Assembly (NCBI GenBank): GCA_025458415.1
Contig: JALOSN010000213.1
Location: 1 to 7,991 of the forward strand
Length of the DNA stretch: 7,991 nt
Direction of reading: 5' to 3'
From: Hydrogenophaga sp.
Lineage (GTDB): Bacteria > Pseudomonadota > Gammaproteobacteria > Burkholderiales > Burkholderiaceae_C
Numbering within the stretch: position 1 is the first letter of the stretch; each line of letters begins with the position of its first letter. Position numbers and translations under genes: made by a program. Positions 1-7,363 of this stretch are shown here, piece by piece. The notes under the pieces were generated by a model. It ran no database searches. It saw only the letters and a program-made list of their open reading frames with translations, and had not been told where the DNA came from.

Positions 1-758
1 GCCAGCAGGTCGGCAAGCCGCTGCATGTGCTGGTTGGTGGCGTGGATCAGGGGTTGAAGCTCCCGGGGGGCGTCATCCAGTGGCAGAGGGTGCAGGTCGT
101 TCTCGTGCCGCTGGGCCAGCAGTTGGCTCAGTTCGCGCACCGGCCTCGTCGCCCACTGCACCACCAGCACCACAACCAGCGCAATGACGGCGATCAGTCC
201 AGCCTGTCGCCAGAGGGTGTCGATCAGGATCTGTCGGGCCAGCGTCTGTCGCAATTCGAGGGTTTCGGCCACCTGGATGGTGGCCATGCCTTGACCGCCC
301 GGGCTGGCCACCGGCTGCAGCAGCACGGCCATGCGAACGGGTACGTCGCGGTAGGTGTCGTCGTAGAAGTGCACCAGCGCGGCATAGATGTGCTGGTCGG
401 GCAGTTTCTGGCGTATCCGGGGCAGATCTTCAAAGCCGGAAATGAGTTCACCATTGAACCCGTTGACACGGAAGAACAGGCGGCTGCGGTTGTCCGCTTC
501 GAAGGCCTCCAGCGCAGAGTACAACAGGGTCGCGCGCAACTGCAGGCCCGATGTGCCGGCCACGACCTCCAGCTGTTCGCCCAGCGACTTGGCCGTGGCC
601 AGCAGCGTGCGGTCGTAAGCGGTATCGGCTGCGGCCAGCGCCTGACGGTACAGCACCACCGTGTTGCCCAGCAGGAAGACGAACATCGGCAGCAGGATGC
701 CCAGCAACAGAGTCCGGCGCAGCGACAGGTTGCGCCGTTCCGATGAGGTCCCGTTCAT
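1..758 (-). CDS. tctE: TctE-like sensor histidine kinase, N-terminal part (3' end outside window)
   Basis: Inner-membrane sensor kinase that would detect tricarboxylates in the periplasm and phosphorylate TctD. Seen: 252 codons from ATG at 758-756 run open to the window edge. A short basic N-terminus (RRNLSLRR) precedes membrane segment 1 at about residues 16-38, a periplasmic sensor region at about 39-183 and membrane segment 2 at about 186-202. A HAMP-like start with the TRPVREL sequence follows at 204-210. The layout fits the TctE/2CSK_N family, whose HisKA and ATPase domains would lie beyond the edge. The start overlaps the tctD stop (ATGA, 755-758) and has no Shine-Dalgarno sequence, so translation is probably coupled to tctD. 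The family call rests on topology and on the tctD/tctCBA neighbourhood. A kinase for another carboxylate is possible. Confidence 0.85.
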   Translation of the reverse strand, partial: MNGTSSERRNLSLRRTLLLGILLPMFVFLLGNTVVLYRQALAAADTAYDRTLLATAKSLGEQLEVVAGTSGLQLRATLLYSALEAFEADNRSRLFFRVNGFNGELISGFEDLPRIRQKLPDQHIYAALVHFYDDTYRDVPVRMAVLLQPVASPGGQGMATIQVAETLELRQTLARQILIDTLWRQAGLIAVIALVVVLVVQWATRPVRELSQLLAQRHENDLHPLPLDDAPRELQPLIHATNQHMQRLADLL

Positions 759-1441
759 TCCGGCGCGGCCCGCAGCAGGTACCCCAGCCCCCGCAGCGTG
801 AGAAGCTGTGCTCCGGTGTGGGCGATTTTCTTGCGCAACCGGTAGGCGACGACCTCGATCGCTTCCTGTTGGACATGGGTCTCGCCGGCAAACACCAGTT
901 CGAAGAGTCGCTCCTTTGCGATGGCCTGACCGGGCCGGGCCAGCACGGCGCGCAGCATGGCGAGTTCACGGGGTGGCAGCTCCATGGGGCGGCCTTCGTG
1001 GTAGACCGCGCCGCTGTCCGGATCGATGCGCATGCCGCACCAGACCGGCTGCGCCGACCCGAACGGCATGCCGGTCGCCGCAGTGTGCCGGCGACCGAGG
1101 GCACGCACCCGCGCTTCCAGTTCATCGAGGTCGAACGGCTTGGGCAGGTAGTCGTCGGCGCCGGTGTTCAGGCCGATGATCTTGTCGCCGACCGTGCCTC
1201 GGGCGGTCAGGATGAGCACCGGTGTACCGAGTCCTTCGGCCCGGGCATCGGACAGCACCTGAAGCCCGTCGCGTCCCGGCAGGCTGAGGTCCAGCAGAAC
1301 CACGTCGGGCAGGCTGGCACGCCACCGGTCCAGCGCCGACGATCCATCATCGCAGGTGGTGACCTCGATGCCACGCCGCTCCAGGGTGCGTTGCAGCGTG
1401 ATGCGCATGGACGGGTTGTCTTCAACCAGCAGCAGTTTCAT
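755..1441 (-). CDS. tctD: TctD-like OmpR-family response regulator
   Basis: Cytoplasmic DNA-binding regulator of 228 aa, expected to control tricarboxylate uptake genes when phosphorylated by TctE. The receiver domain (about 1-115) has the acidic pair E7-D8, phospho-acceptor D51 in LLDLSLPGRDG, T79 in LTA, switch aromatic Y98 and K101 in the KPF motif. A winged-helix domain follows at about 126-224, with the family's ending RGLGYLL. All key residues are present, so it should be functional. ATG 1441 is chosen because MKLLLVEDN is the usual start of the family. A GTG 18 bases upstream (1459) would add six residues. Neither has a Shine-Dalgarno sequence. It shares an operon with tctE (4-base overlap) and diverges from tctC across a 131-base gap. 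The name rests on context as well as sequence. Confidence 0.93.
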   Translation of the reverse strand: MKLLLVEDNPSMRITLQRTLERRGIEVTTCDDGSSALDRWRASLPDVVLLDLSLPGRDGLQVLSDARAEGLGTPVLILTARGTVGDKIIGLNTGADDYLPKPFDLDELEARVRALGRRHTAATGMPFGSAQPVWCGMRIDPDSGAVYHEGRPMELPPRELAMLRAVLARPGQAIAKERLFELVFAGETHVQQEAIEVVAYRLRKKIAHTGAQLLTLRGLGYLLRAAPE

Positions 1442-1448
1442 GACGCGG

Positions 1449-1454
1449 ATTATC
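1449..1454 (-). promoter_or_regulatory. Possible -10 element for tctDE
   Basis: GATAAT on the minus strand matches the sigma-70 -10 consensus at five of six bases. It ends 7 bases before the tctD ATG, so transcription would begin at or next to the start codon and give a nearly leaderless mRNA. This agrees with the missing Shine-Dalgarno sequence. The best -35 at 17-bp spacing, CAGGCA, matches only three of six bases, so the promoter would be weak or activator-dependent. Confidence 0.35.
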
Positions 1455-1503
1455 GGCACCTGTGGACCCGTTGCCTGCCTCCGGGTTTGTCCCTAGATGT
1501 GAC

Positions 1504-1535
1504 GACAGCCGTTTGACAGCGCGGCGGAGGATGAT
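1504..1535 (+). promoter_or_regulatory. Candidate TctD operator and promoter upstream of tctC
   Basis: Two direct GACAG repeats start 11 bp apart (1504 and 1515), one helical turn, as is usual for OmpR/PhoB-family sites. A nearly identical block stands upstream of the porin at 4648-4679: 18 of the first 21 bases match, and 24 of 32 overall. Both blocks end in GATNAT at the same distance (1530-1535 here), a 4/6 match to a -10 element. The site lies between the divergent tctD and tctC starts, 54 bases before the tctC ATG when measured from the end of the second repeat, and could serve both. Binding by TctD is inferred. Confidence 0.5.
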
Positions 1536-1572
1536 CCGGCTGGTACCCCACCTCAGAACACAGGAGACACGC

Positions 1573-2532
1573 ATGCGACGCGACACGTTTATCAAATCCC
1601 TGGCCGCCATGGTCGCTGCCGGGGCACTGCCCCAGGCGGCATGGGCGAACACGGCGATCAAGATGATGATTCCCGCCAACCCGGGTGGCGGGTGGGACGG
1701 CACCGGGCGGGCGCTGGGTGAGGCGCTGCGGGATGCCGGCGTCGCAACCAGCGTCAACTTCGAGAACAAGGGGGGGGCTGCCGGCGCGATCGGTCTGGCC
1801 CAGTTCTTCAATGCCAGCAAGGGCGATCCGAATGCGATCATGGTCATGGGTGCGGTCATGCTGGGTGGCATCATCACCGGCAAGCCGCCGGTGTCGGTCA
1901 CCCAGCTGACGCCCATTGCGCGTCTGACCACCGAGTACAACGTTTTCGTGTTGCCGGCCAACTCGCCGCTGCAGACCATGAAGGACGTGGTCGAGCAGCT
2001 CAAGAAGGATCCGGGCAGCGTCAAGTGGGGCGGTGGTTCCCGGGGCTCCACCGAACACATTGCCGCGGCCCAGATCGCACAGGCTGTGGGCGTGCCGGCC
2101 GCCCGCATCAACTACGTCCCTTTCCGTGGCGGCGGCGAGGCGGTGGCAGCCATCCTGGGTGGCAATGTGACCGTGGGTGGCAGCGGGTTCAGCGAGTTTC
2201 AGCCGTACATCGAGAGCGGCAAGATGCGGGCGATCGGCATCACCTCGGGGCAGCGGGTCAAGGGCATCGACGTGCCCACGCTCAAGGAGCAGGGCATCGA
2301 TGTGGAGATCGGCAACTGGCGCGGCGTCTATGGTGCCGCCGGCATCACCCAGGCGCAACGGGACGAGCTGACCAACAGGATCGTCAAGGCCACCAAGAGC
2401 AAGGCATGGCAGGACGCACTGGCCAAGAACAACTGGACGCCTGCGTTGCTGACAGGCAAAGCCTTTGATGAGTTCGTGGACCGGGATTTCGCCGCACTGC
2501 GTGCCACCATGGTACGAGCCGGCATGGTTTGA
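1573..2532 (+). CDS. tctC: TctC-like periplasmic tricarboxylate-binding receptor (Bug family)
   Basis: Periplasmic receptor of 319 aa that would capture citrate or a related carboxylate and deliver it to TctAB in a tripartite tricarboxylate transporter. A signal peptide spans residues 1-25, with predicted cleavage after AWA. It opens MRRDTFIK, a twin-arginine-like run with one residue more than the usual RRxFLK spacing, so Sec or Tat export is open. Bug-family marks are PANPGGGWDGT (34-44) at the first ligand loop, ENKGGAAGAIG (64-74), and YVPFRGGGEA (181-190) in the second lobe. The length is normal for the family. ATG 1573 is chosen for its Shine-Dalgarno sequence AGGAGA at 1562-1567 and because it begins the signal peptide. 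Bug proteins bind varied ligands. The citrate-type role comes from the neighbouring tctBA and tctDE, not from ligand residues. Confidence 0.93.
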   Translation: MRRDTFIKSLAAMVAAGALPQAAWANTAIKMMIPANPGGGWDGTGRALGEALRDAGVATSVNFENKGGAAGAIGLAQFFNASKGDPNAIMVMGAVMLGGIITGKPPVSVTQLTPIARLTTEYNVFVLPANSPLQTMKDVVEQLKKDPGSVKWGGGSRGSTEHIAAAQIAQAVGVPAARINYVPFRGGGEAVAAILGGNVTVGGSGFSEFQPYIESGKMRAIGITSGQRVKGIDVPTLKEQGIDVEIGNWRGVYGAAGITQAQRDELTNRIVKATKSKAWQDALAKNNWTPALLTGKAFDEFVDRDFAALRATMVRAGMV

Positions 2533-2560
2533 GGCGCAAGGTTGATTGCCCGTTGGGGAG

Positions 2561-2590
2561 GGCCGCGGCCTGACAGTCGCGGCCTTTTTT
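2561..2590 (+). terminator. Terminator or attenuator hairpin between tctC and tctB
   Basis: A perfect 7-bp GC stem, GGCCGCG (2561-2567) with CGCGGCC (2578-2584), has a 10-base loop and is followed at once by six T (2585-2590). It has the full form of an intrinsic terminator, yet tctB begins only 25 bases later with no evident promoter between. Partial termination would leave more receptor mRNA than membrane-subunit mRNA, a common need in binding-protein systems. It may also protect the tctC transcript from 3' decay. Confidence 0.78.
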
Positions 2591-2600
2591 GTTTTCCATT

Positions 2601-2609
2601 GAAAGGAGA
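2601..2609 (+). promoter_or_regulatory. Ribosome binding site deciding the tctB start
   Basis: GAAAGGAGA contains GGAG at 2605-2608. An ATG at 2609 touches this motif and leaves no spacing, while the in-frame ATG at 2615 sits 6 bases after it. The second ATG is therefore the likely start. Confidence 0.7.
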
Positions 2610-2614
2610 TGACC

Positions 2615-3160
2615 ATGGATCAGGTGCCCGTGGGTGAGGAACGGCCGCTGCTGCTGACCAGGGGTCAGCGGCTGGGGCAGATGGCCGTCGGTCTGGGTGT
2701 GATGGGCGTTGCCGTCGTGATGGCTGTGGGCGCTGCGCAGATGTCGTCGGATGCCGGCTACGCGGGTGTGGGCACCGACTTCCTGCCCTGGGTGGTGGCC
2801 TTGGCGCTGGCCGTGTGTGGCGCGATGCTGACGCGGCAGGCCATGTCGGGTGGATTCAGGAACGCCGAGAAGCCCTCCGGGGCCGATCGGGGCGACTGGC
2901 CAGCCTTTGCCTGGGTGGTGGCCGGTGTGATCGCCAATGCCGCGCTGATCGAGACGGTGGGCTTCGTGCTGAGTTGCGCCCTGTGCTACCTGCTGGCGGT
3001 CCGGGGTCTGCGCCAGAGCGAGGGCAAGGGGGTAGGCGGCTGGCAGACCACGCTGCAGGACGCAGGGGTGGGCCTGGCCCTCTCCGCACCGGTGTACTGG
3101 CTGTTCACCAAGTTCCTGGCGGTCAACCTGCCGGGCCTGACGGGCACCGGCTGGCTCTGA
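2615..3160 (+). CDS. tctB: TctB-like small membrane subunit
   Basis: Small integral membrane subunit (181 aa) of the tripartite tricarboxylate transporter, thought to partner TctA in the inner membrane. Hydrophobic segments lie at about residues 21-42, 55-73, 98-113, 115-130 and 149-170. The paired middle segments contain LIETVGFVLS, matching the E-x-x-GF pattern typical of TctB C-terminal halves. A soluble charged loop (about 80-95) separates the two halves. Length is normal for the family. The gene follows tctC after a hairpin and precedes tctA by 13 bases, so tctB and tctA are co-transcribed. TctB sequences diverge strongly, so the call leans on topology plus position between tctC and tctA. 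The frame is intact. Confidence 0.9.
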   Translation: MDQVPVGEERPLLLTRGQRLGQMAVGLGVMGVAVVMAVGAAQMSSDAGYAGVGTDFLPWVVALALAVCGAMLTRQAMSGGFRNAEKPSGADRGDWPAFAWVVAGVIANAALIETVGFVLSCALCYLLAVRGLRQSEGKGVGGWQTTLQDAGVGLALSAPVYWLFTKFLAVNLPGLTGTGWL

Positions 3161-3173
3161 AAGGACATCCGTC

Positions 3174-4614
3174 ATGATGGAAACACTCAACCTCCTGATG
3201 GGCGGCTTTGCAACCGCACTGAGCCCCGTCAACCTTTTGTGGGCGCTGGCCGGCTGCATGCTGGGTACCGCCATCGGCGTGCTCCCGGGCCTCGGTCCGG
3301 CGGTGACCGTGGCCATGTTGTTGCCCATCACCGGCCAGGTCGATGTCACCGCATCGATGATCTTTTTTGCCGGCATCTACTACGGGGCCATGTACGGCGG
3401 TTCCACCACCTCGATCCTGCTCAACACCCCGGGTGAAACCGGCTCCATGGTCACAGCCCTGGAAGGCTTCAAGATGGCCAAGAGCGGGCGCGCGGGCGCG
3501 GCGCTGGCGACGGCGGCGATCGGCTCTTTCGTGGCGGGCACCATCGCCACGGTTCTGGTCACGCTGTTTGCGCCCATCGTCGCCGAGTACGCCGTGCTGC
3601 TCGGGCCGCCGGAGTATTTCTGCCTGATGTTGCTGGCTTTCACCACCGTCAGTGCGGTGCTGGGGGGCAGCACGCTCAGGGGGATGACCTCCCTTTTTCT
3701 GGGGCTGGCGATGGGCCTGGTGGGGATCGACCAGATCACCGGAGCGACACGATACACAGGGGGGGTGCTGGAATTCATGGACGGCATCGAGGTTGTCCTG
3801 GTGGCGGTCGGGCTGTTCGCGGTTGGGGAAACGCTGTACAACGCGCTGTACGAAGGCAGGGTGGTGAGCAGCCTGAACAAGATGAGCCGCGTGGTTCATC
3901 GGCTTCCCGTTCGGCACCGTTCCTGCGGGTGGTTCCGAGATTCCCACCTTCCTGAGCTACGCGACCGAGCGCAAGCTGGCCGATCCCGAGCACCGCAAGG
4001 AGTTTGGCACCACGGGAGCCATCGAAGGTGTGGCCGGCCCGGAGGCCGCCAACAACTCGGCCATCACCGCGACCCTGATCCCTTTGCTGACGCTGGGCAT
4101 CCCCACCTCGGTGACCACCGCCATCCTGCTCAATGCGTTCCAGAACTACGGCATCCAGGCCGGTCCGCAGCTGTTCGATACGTCGTCCGCACTGGTGTGG
4201 GCGCTGATCGCGTCGCTCTACATCGGCAACATCATGCTGCTGGTGCTCAACCTGCCGCTGGTGGGACTGTGGGTCAAGCTGCTGAAGATACCGAAGGCGC
4301 CGCTGTATGCCGGTATCCTGATCTTCGCCACCGTGGGTGTGTACGGCATGCGGCAGAGCAACTTTGACCTGTTCCTCATGCTGGCGCTGGGCCTGGCCGG
4401 CGTGATCATGCGTCGCTACGACTTCCCGATCGCACCGGCCATCGTCGGCCTGATTCTGGGGCCCTATGCCGAGGCCCACCTGCGCAACGCGGTGTCCATC
4501 GGAGAAGGCAGCTTCACGGTGTTCTTTGAGCGTCCGATGTCGGCGGTGCTGATTGCCGTGGTGGTGCTGGTGCTGGTGACACCTCGCGTGCTGGCGTGGC
4601 ATCGGCGGGCCTGA
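3174..4614 (+). pseudogene. tctA: tctA, large membrane subunit, frameshifted near 3894
   Basis: Large inner-membrane permease subunit of the TctCBA transporter, here interrupted. ATG 3174 (or 3177) follows AAGGA at 3161-3165. Frame one gives 240 residues up to about 3893, including IGVLPGLGP, the tandem-motif region YYGAMYGGSTTSILL and many membrane helices. The second half then continues in the next frame from 3895 as FIGFPFGTVPAGGSEIPTF, PEAANNSAI and TLGIPTSVTTAILL, to a stop at 4612-4614. Left unshifted, frame one ends at 4367 as a 397-residue product with a nonsense tail. The two halves total 479 residues against about 500 usual for TctA. The missing part falls just before the GFPFG repeat, where relatives carry a cytoplasmic loop. 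This suggests a deletion not divisible by three rather than a single-base indel. Either a true pseudogene or an assembly fault. Confidence 0.88.
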
Positions 4615-4616
4615 AC

Positions 4617-4656
4617 ACCGCTGTACAGGGTTTCCCCTCCCGTCGCGGACAGCGGT
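4617..4656 (+). other. Inverted repeat after tctA
   Basis: ACCGCTGT (4617-4624) and ACAGCGGT (4649-4656) form a perfect 8-bp inverted repeat with a 24-base loop, starting 3 bases after the tctA stop. Only a weak T tract (TTT, 4656-4658) follows. It might end or stabilise the tctCBA transcript. The right arm overlaps the candidate TctD operator, so the symmetry could be incidental. Confidence 0.35.
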
Positions 4657-4679
4657 TTGACAGTTCGGTTGGCGATCAT
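4648..4679 (+). promoter_or_regulatory. Candidate TctD operator and promoter upstream of the porin
   Basis: This block repeats the one before tctC (1504-1535): GACAG at 4648 and again at 4659, 11 bp apart, with GTTTGACAG and CGG at matching positions and GATCAT (4674-4679) where tctC has GATGAT. The end of the second repeat is 113 bases before the porin ATG. The shared element implies that the porin has its own promoter, co-regulated with tctC, rather than depending on read-through from tctA. Confidence 0.48.
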
Positions 4680-4776
4680 GACCCAGGTGGGCGCCCCAGG
4701 CGTTCGCCCGGCCCTGGCTCTCAGGGTCGACCAGCCAAGCCCCTGCATCCGCAGAACAACCCCAACCGGAGACTCC

Positions 4777-5790
4777 ATGAAGCCCTATCTCGTCATGTCG
4801 ACGCTGGCCCTGATGGTCGGCACTGCCCATGCCCAATCCTCCGTCACGCTCTATGGCGTGGCCGATGCCGCCGTCGAGCGGGTCAAGGGGGCGACCTCCA
4901 CCACGCGGATGGTGTCGGGCCAGCAACAGGGCTCCCGCTGGGGCCTGCGTGGCAGCGAAGACCTGGGCGGCGGGCTCAAGGCCGTGTTCCAGTTCGAGGC
5001 CGGTCTGAACATCACCACCGGCGAGCTGGGGCAGGGCGGACGCGCTTTCGGCCGCCAGTCCTATGTCGGACTGGCTGGCAACTTCGGTGCCATCCGGGTC
5101 GGCCGGCAATACTCGCCGATGGATGAGATTGCTGGCGTGATCGGCACCAAGACCTACGATGTGCTGAGCGTGGTGCCCATCATCGGCAATGGTGATTACA
5201 ACCGGGTCAATGGTGCGGTGACCTACCTCTCGCCGAGTTTCGGCGGCACGTCGGTGCAGCTGCAGTACAGCCAGGGTGAGAACCGGGCTTCCGGCGATCC
5301 GAGCAAGGACTTCGGCAAGCAGTTCAGCCTGCACGCCCTGCACGCGAGCGGACCGCTGACAGCGGGCGTGGGCCTGATGCGCGTGCTCGATGGCAACGGC
5401 ACCGAGCCCGGTCGCCAACCCATCAACGCCGTGCTGCTGGTGGGTGCCTATGACTTCGGGTTCGTCAAGCTGTCGGCCTACTTCGACAAGGAAGACAAGG
5501 GGACCGAGGACCTGTCCGTTTTCGGCGTCAGTGCGGCCCGCAAGTTCGGTGAGACCACGGTGTCGGTCGGCCTCGCCCAGGCGCGCAACGTGACCGGGGC
5601 TGCTGCGGCTGCCGATGACGATGCGACCATCGTGACCCTGCAGGCCAGCCACAACCTGTCCAAACGCACGGCGGTCTACGGACACCTGACCGCGGTCTCC
5701 AACGGCGACGATGCCGCGCTGGGCTTCAACAGCCCGGTCCGGGGCAGCAGTTCCAACGGTATCCAGTTCGGCATCCGTCACCGGTTCTGA
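4777..5790 (+). CDS. Outer-membrane general porin, OmpC/Porin_4 type
   Basis: Outer-membrane beta-barrel of 337 aa, probably a trimeric porin admitting the substrate of the adjacent Tct transporter. The signal peptide covers residues 1-19 (cleavage after AHA), and the mature protein opens QSSVTLYGVAD, the standard first strand of Burkholderiales porins. Further marks are GSRWGLRGSEDLGGGLKAVF, GRAFGRQSYVGL with GAIRVGRQYSP, alternating hydrophobic strands throughout, and the final FGIRHRF ending in phenylalanine, the BAM-recognition residue. It is a little shorter than many relatives (about 350-390 aa), with no break seen. ATG 4777 is chosen over upstream frame extension for its GGAGA at 4768-4772 and the signal peptide. 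Its position beside tctCBA parallels OpdH of Pseudomonas, a tricarboxylate porin of a different (OprD) family. Substrate preference is inferred from context alone. Confidence 0.92.
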   Translation: MKPYLVMSTLALMVGTAHAQSSVTLYGVADAAVERVKGATSTTRMVSGQQQGSRWGLRGSEDLGGGLKAVFQFEAGLNITTGELGQGGRAFGRQSYVGLAGNFGAIRVGRQYSPMDEIAGVIGTKTYDVLSVVPIIGNGDYNRVNGAVTYLSPSFGGTSVQLQYSQGENRASGDPSKDFGKQFSLHALHASGPLTAGVGLMRVLDGNGTEPGRQPINAVLLVGAYDFGFVKLSAYFDKEDKGTEDLSVFGVSAARKFGETTVSVGLAQARNVTGAAAAADDDATIVTLQASHNLSKRTAVYGHLTAVSNGDDAALGFNSPVRGSSSNGIQFGIRHRF

Positions 5791-5796
5791 TCCCCG

Positions 5797-5836
5797 ACGG
5801 CCTGCGGGCGTGGCGTTTGCTGCGCGTGCAGGCCGT
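5797..5836 (+). other. Hairpin between porin and regulator
   Basis: ACGGCCTGC (5797-5805) pairs with GCAGGCCGT (5828-5836), giving nine perfect base pairs around a 22-base loop, 7 bases after the porin stop. No T run follows, so it is not a standard intrinsic terminator. It may stabilise the porin mRNA 3' end or assist factor-dependent termination. The remaining bases up to 5872 show no clear promoter for the next gene. Confidence 0.45.
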
Positions 5837-5872
5837 TGCCGCGCGGCCGCGACAGCGGGTAGGATGGCCGCC

Positions 5873-7363
5873 ATGACCCGTGACGACCGATTGCCGCGCG
5901 ACGCGCAAAGCATTCTCGAGTTGGCCGCCCGCTCGATGTTCGACCTTTTCGCCACCGCCAGCGAAGGCATGATGCTGGTGGATCGGCACGCGCGGGTGGT
6001 CTGGATCAACGACCAGTACCGGCGGTTCCTGCCCGCGCTGGGCTTCGAGCGCGAGGAAGACTTTGTCGGACACCCGGTCTCCAGCGTGGTGCAGAACACC
6101 CAGATGCACCAGGTGCTGGCCACTGGCAAGCCCATCCTGATCGATCTGCTGACCAACCGGGCGGGCACCTTTGTGGTCAGCCGCATTCCCCTGCGCGATG
6201 GCGACGGAACGGTGATCGGCGTGCTGGGCATCGTGCTGTTCGACCATCCGGAGACTACCCTGCAGCCGCTGATCACCAAGTTCGCCCGGCTTGAGCAGGA
6301 CCTGAGCGAAGCGCGTCGGGAACTGGCCAATCAGCGCCGCACCAAGTACACCTTTGCCAGCTTTGTGGGCAGCAGCCCGGCGGTGCAGGAGGTCAAGCGG
6401 CAGGCGCGGCGCGCCGCCCAGTCCGCCAGCCCGGTGCTGCTGCTGGGTGAGACCGGAACCGGCAAGGAATTGCTGGCGCATGCCATTCACGCTGCCTCAC
6501 CCCGGGCTGGCCGGCCTTTCGTCAGTGTCAATGTGGCGGCTGTGCCGGACACGCTGCTGGAAGCCGAGTTCTTTGGCGTCGCGCCCGGTGCCTACACCGG
6601 GGCCGACCGCAAGGGGCGTGACGGCAAGTTCCGGCTCGCCGACGGCGGCACCCTGTTCCTGGATGAACTGGGTGACATGCCGATGTCTGTGCAGGTGAAG
6701 TTGCTGCGCGCGCTTCAGGAAGGCGAGGTGGAGCCGCTGGGTTCCAACCGGCTGGTCCGGTTTGACGTGCGGGTGGTGGCCGCCACCTCGCGCGACCTGG
6801 CGCAATTGGTGCGGGAGGCGCGCTTTCGGGAGGATCTGTACTACCGCCTCAATGTGCTGCCGATACGGGTGCCACCGCTGCGGGAACGGCGCGGGGACAT
6901 CCCGGTGCTGGTGGAGGCCTTGTGCGAGGACATCGCGGCGCGCAGTGCCGGCGCTCAGCTGGAGTTTTCGGCCTCCGCGCTGGCGCTTCTGGCGGCACAG
7001 GTCTGGCGCGGCAACATCCGCGAGCTGCGCAACGTGCTGGAACAGCTGGCGCTGCGAAGTGACAGCCCTTTGATCGAGGCCGACGATGTGGCTCGGGTGC
7101 TGGCCGACGCCGGGCTGCCCGCGCTGCCCGTGCCAAACGGGCCGGTGCTGGCGGACCTGACGGAGCACTCGGAGCCTGCGACGGGCGTGCGGCCGCTGGC
7201 CGAGCAGGTTGATGCCCTGGAGCGGCGGGCCGTGGCGCAGGCCTTGCGCGAGACCCGGGGCAACCGGGCGGCCGCCGCACGGCTGCTGGGCATGTCCCGG
7301 GCCCGGCTGTACGACCGGCTTGAAGCCTGGGGCGCGTTGTCCAATGAAAAGACATATGTCTGA
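5873..7363 (+). CDS. PAS-domain sigma-54-dependent transcriptional activator
   Basis: Cytoplasmic enhancer-binding protein of 496 aa that would remodel sigma-54 RNA polymerase using ATP. An N-terminal PAS domain (about 20-125; EGMMLVDRHARVVWIND at 31-47) is the likely signal input, and a charged helical linker follows (about 138-160). The AAA+ domain (about 162-395) has Walker A GETGTGKE (192-199), the sigma-54 loop GAYTGA (239-244; the usual F is Y), Walker B GGTLFLDE (258-265), an arginine-finger region FREDLYYRLNVLP (318-330) and WRGNIRELRN (378-387, sensor II). A Fis-type helix-turn-helix ends it (about 448-487, GNRAAAARLLGMSRARLYDRL). There is no receiver domain, so it probably senses a small molecule directly. 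ATG 5873 has AGGA 8 bases upstream. ATG 5864 lies against that motif. The candidate target is the receptor gene downstream. Confidence 0.94.
   Translation: MTRDDRLPRDAQSILELAARSMFDLFATASEGMMLVDRHARVVWINDQYRRFLPALGFEREEDFVGHPVSSVVQNTQMHQVLATGKPILIDLLTNRAGTFVVSRIPLRDGDGTVIGVLGIVLFDHPETTLQPLITKFARLEQDLSEARRELANQRRTKYTFASFVGSSPAVQEVKRQARRAAQSASPVLLLGETGTGKELLAHAIHAASPRAGRPFVSVNVAAVPDTLLEAEFFGVAPGAYTGADRKGRDGKFRLADGGTLFLDELGDMPMSVQVKLLRALQEGEVEPLGSNRLVRFDVRVVAATSRDLAQLVREARFREDLYYRLNVLPIRVPPLRERRGDIPVLVEALCEDIAARSAGAQLEFSASALALLAAQVWRGNIRELRNVLEQLALRSDSPLIEADDVARVLADAGLPALPVPNGPVLADLTEHSEPATGVRPLAEQVDALERRAVAQALRETRGNRAAAARLLGMSRARLYDRLEAWGALSNEKTYV

Noticed and set aside
27..746. Plus-strand open frame of 239 codons opposite tctE
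   Set aside because: The minus strand encodes a convincing sensor kinase in register with tctD, and the plus-strand product is a low-complexity shadow.
1513..1518. TTGACA as a sigma-70 -35 box upstream of tctC (and the same at 4657-4662 before the porin)
   Set aside because: No acceptable -10 stands 16-18 bp downstream in either case. Both copies are better explained as part of the GACAG direct repeat.
3870..3900. Programmed ribosomal frameshift in tctA
   Set aside because: No slippery heptamer or stimulatory structure is evident, frameshifting is not known for this family, and family sequence is missing at the junction, which a slip would not explain.
5811..5826. Sigma-54-like element before the activator gene (TGGCGTTTGCTGC)
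   Set aside because: The GG and GC can be placed only with five other mismatches, so it is not distinguishable from background.
3775..6330. Long open frame of 851 codons on the minus strand
   Set aside because: It runs antisense to tctA and the porin and into the activator gene. Its product is Arg/His/Gln-rich with no recognisable domain, as expected from GC-rich shadow frames.
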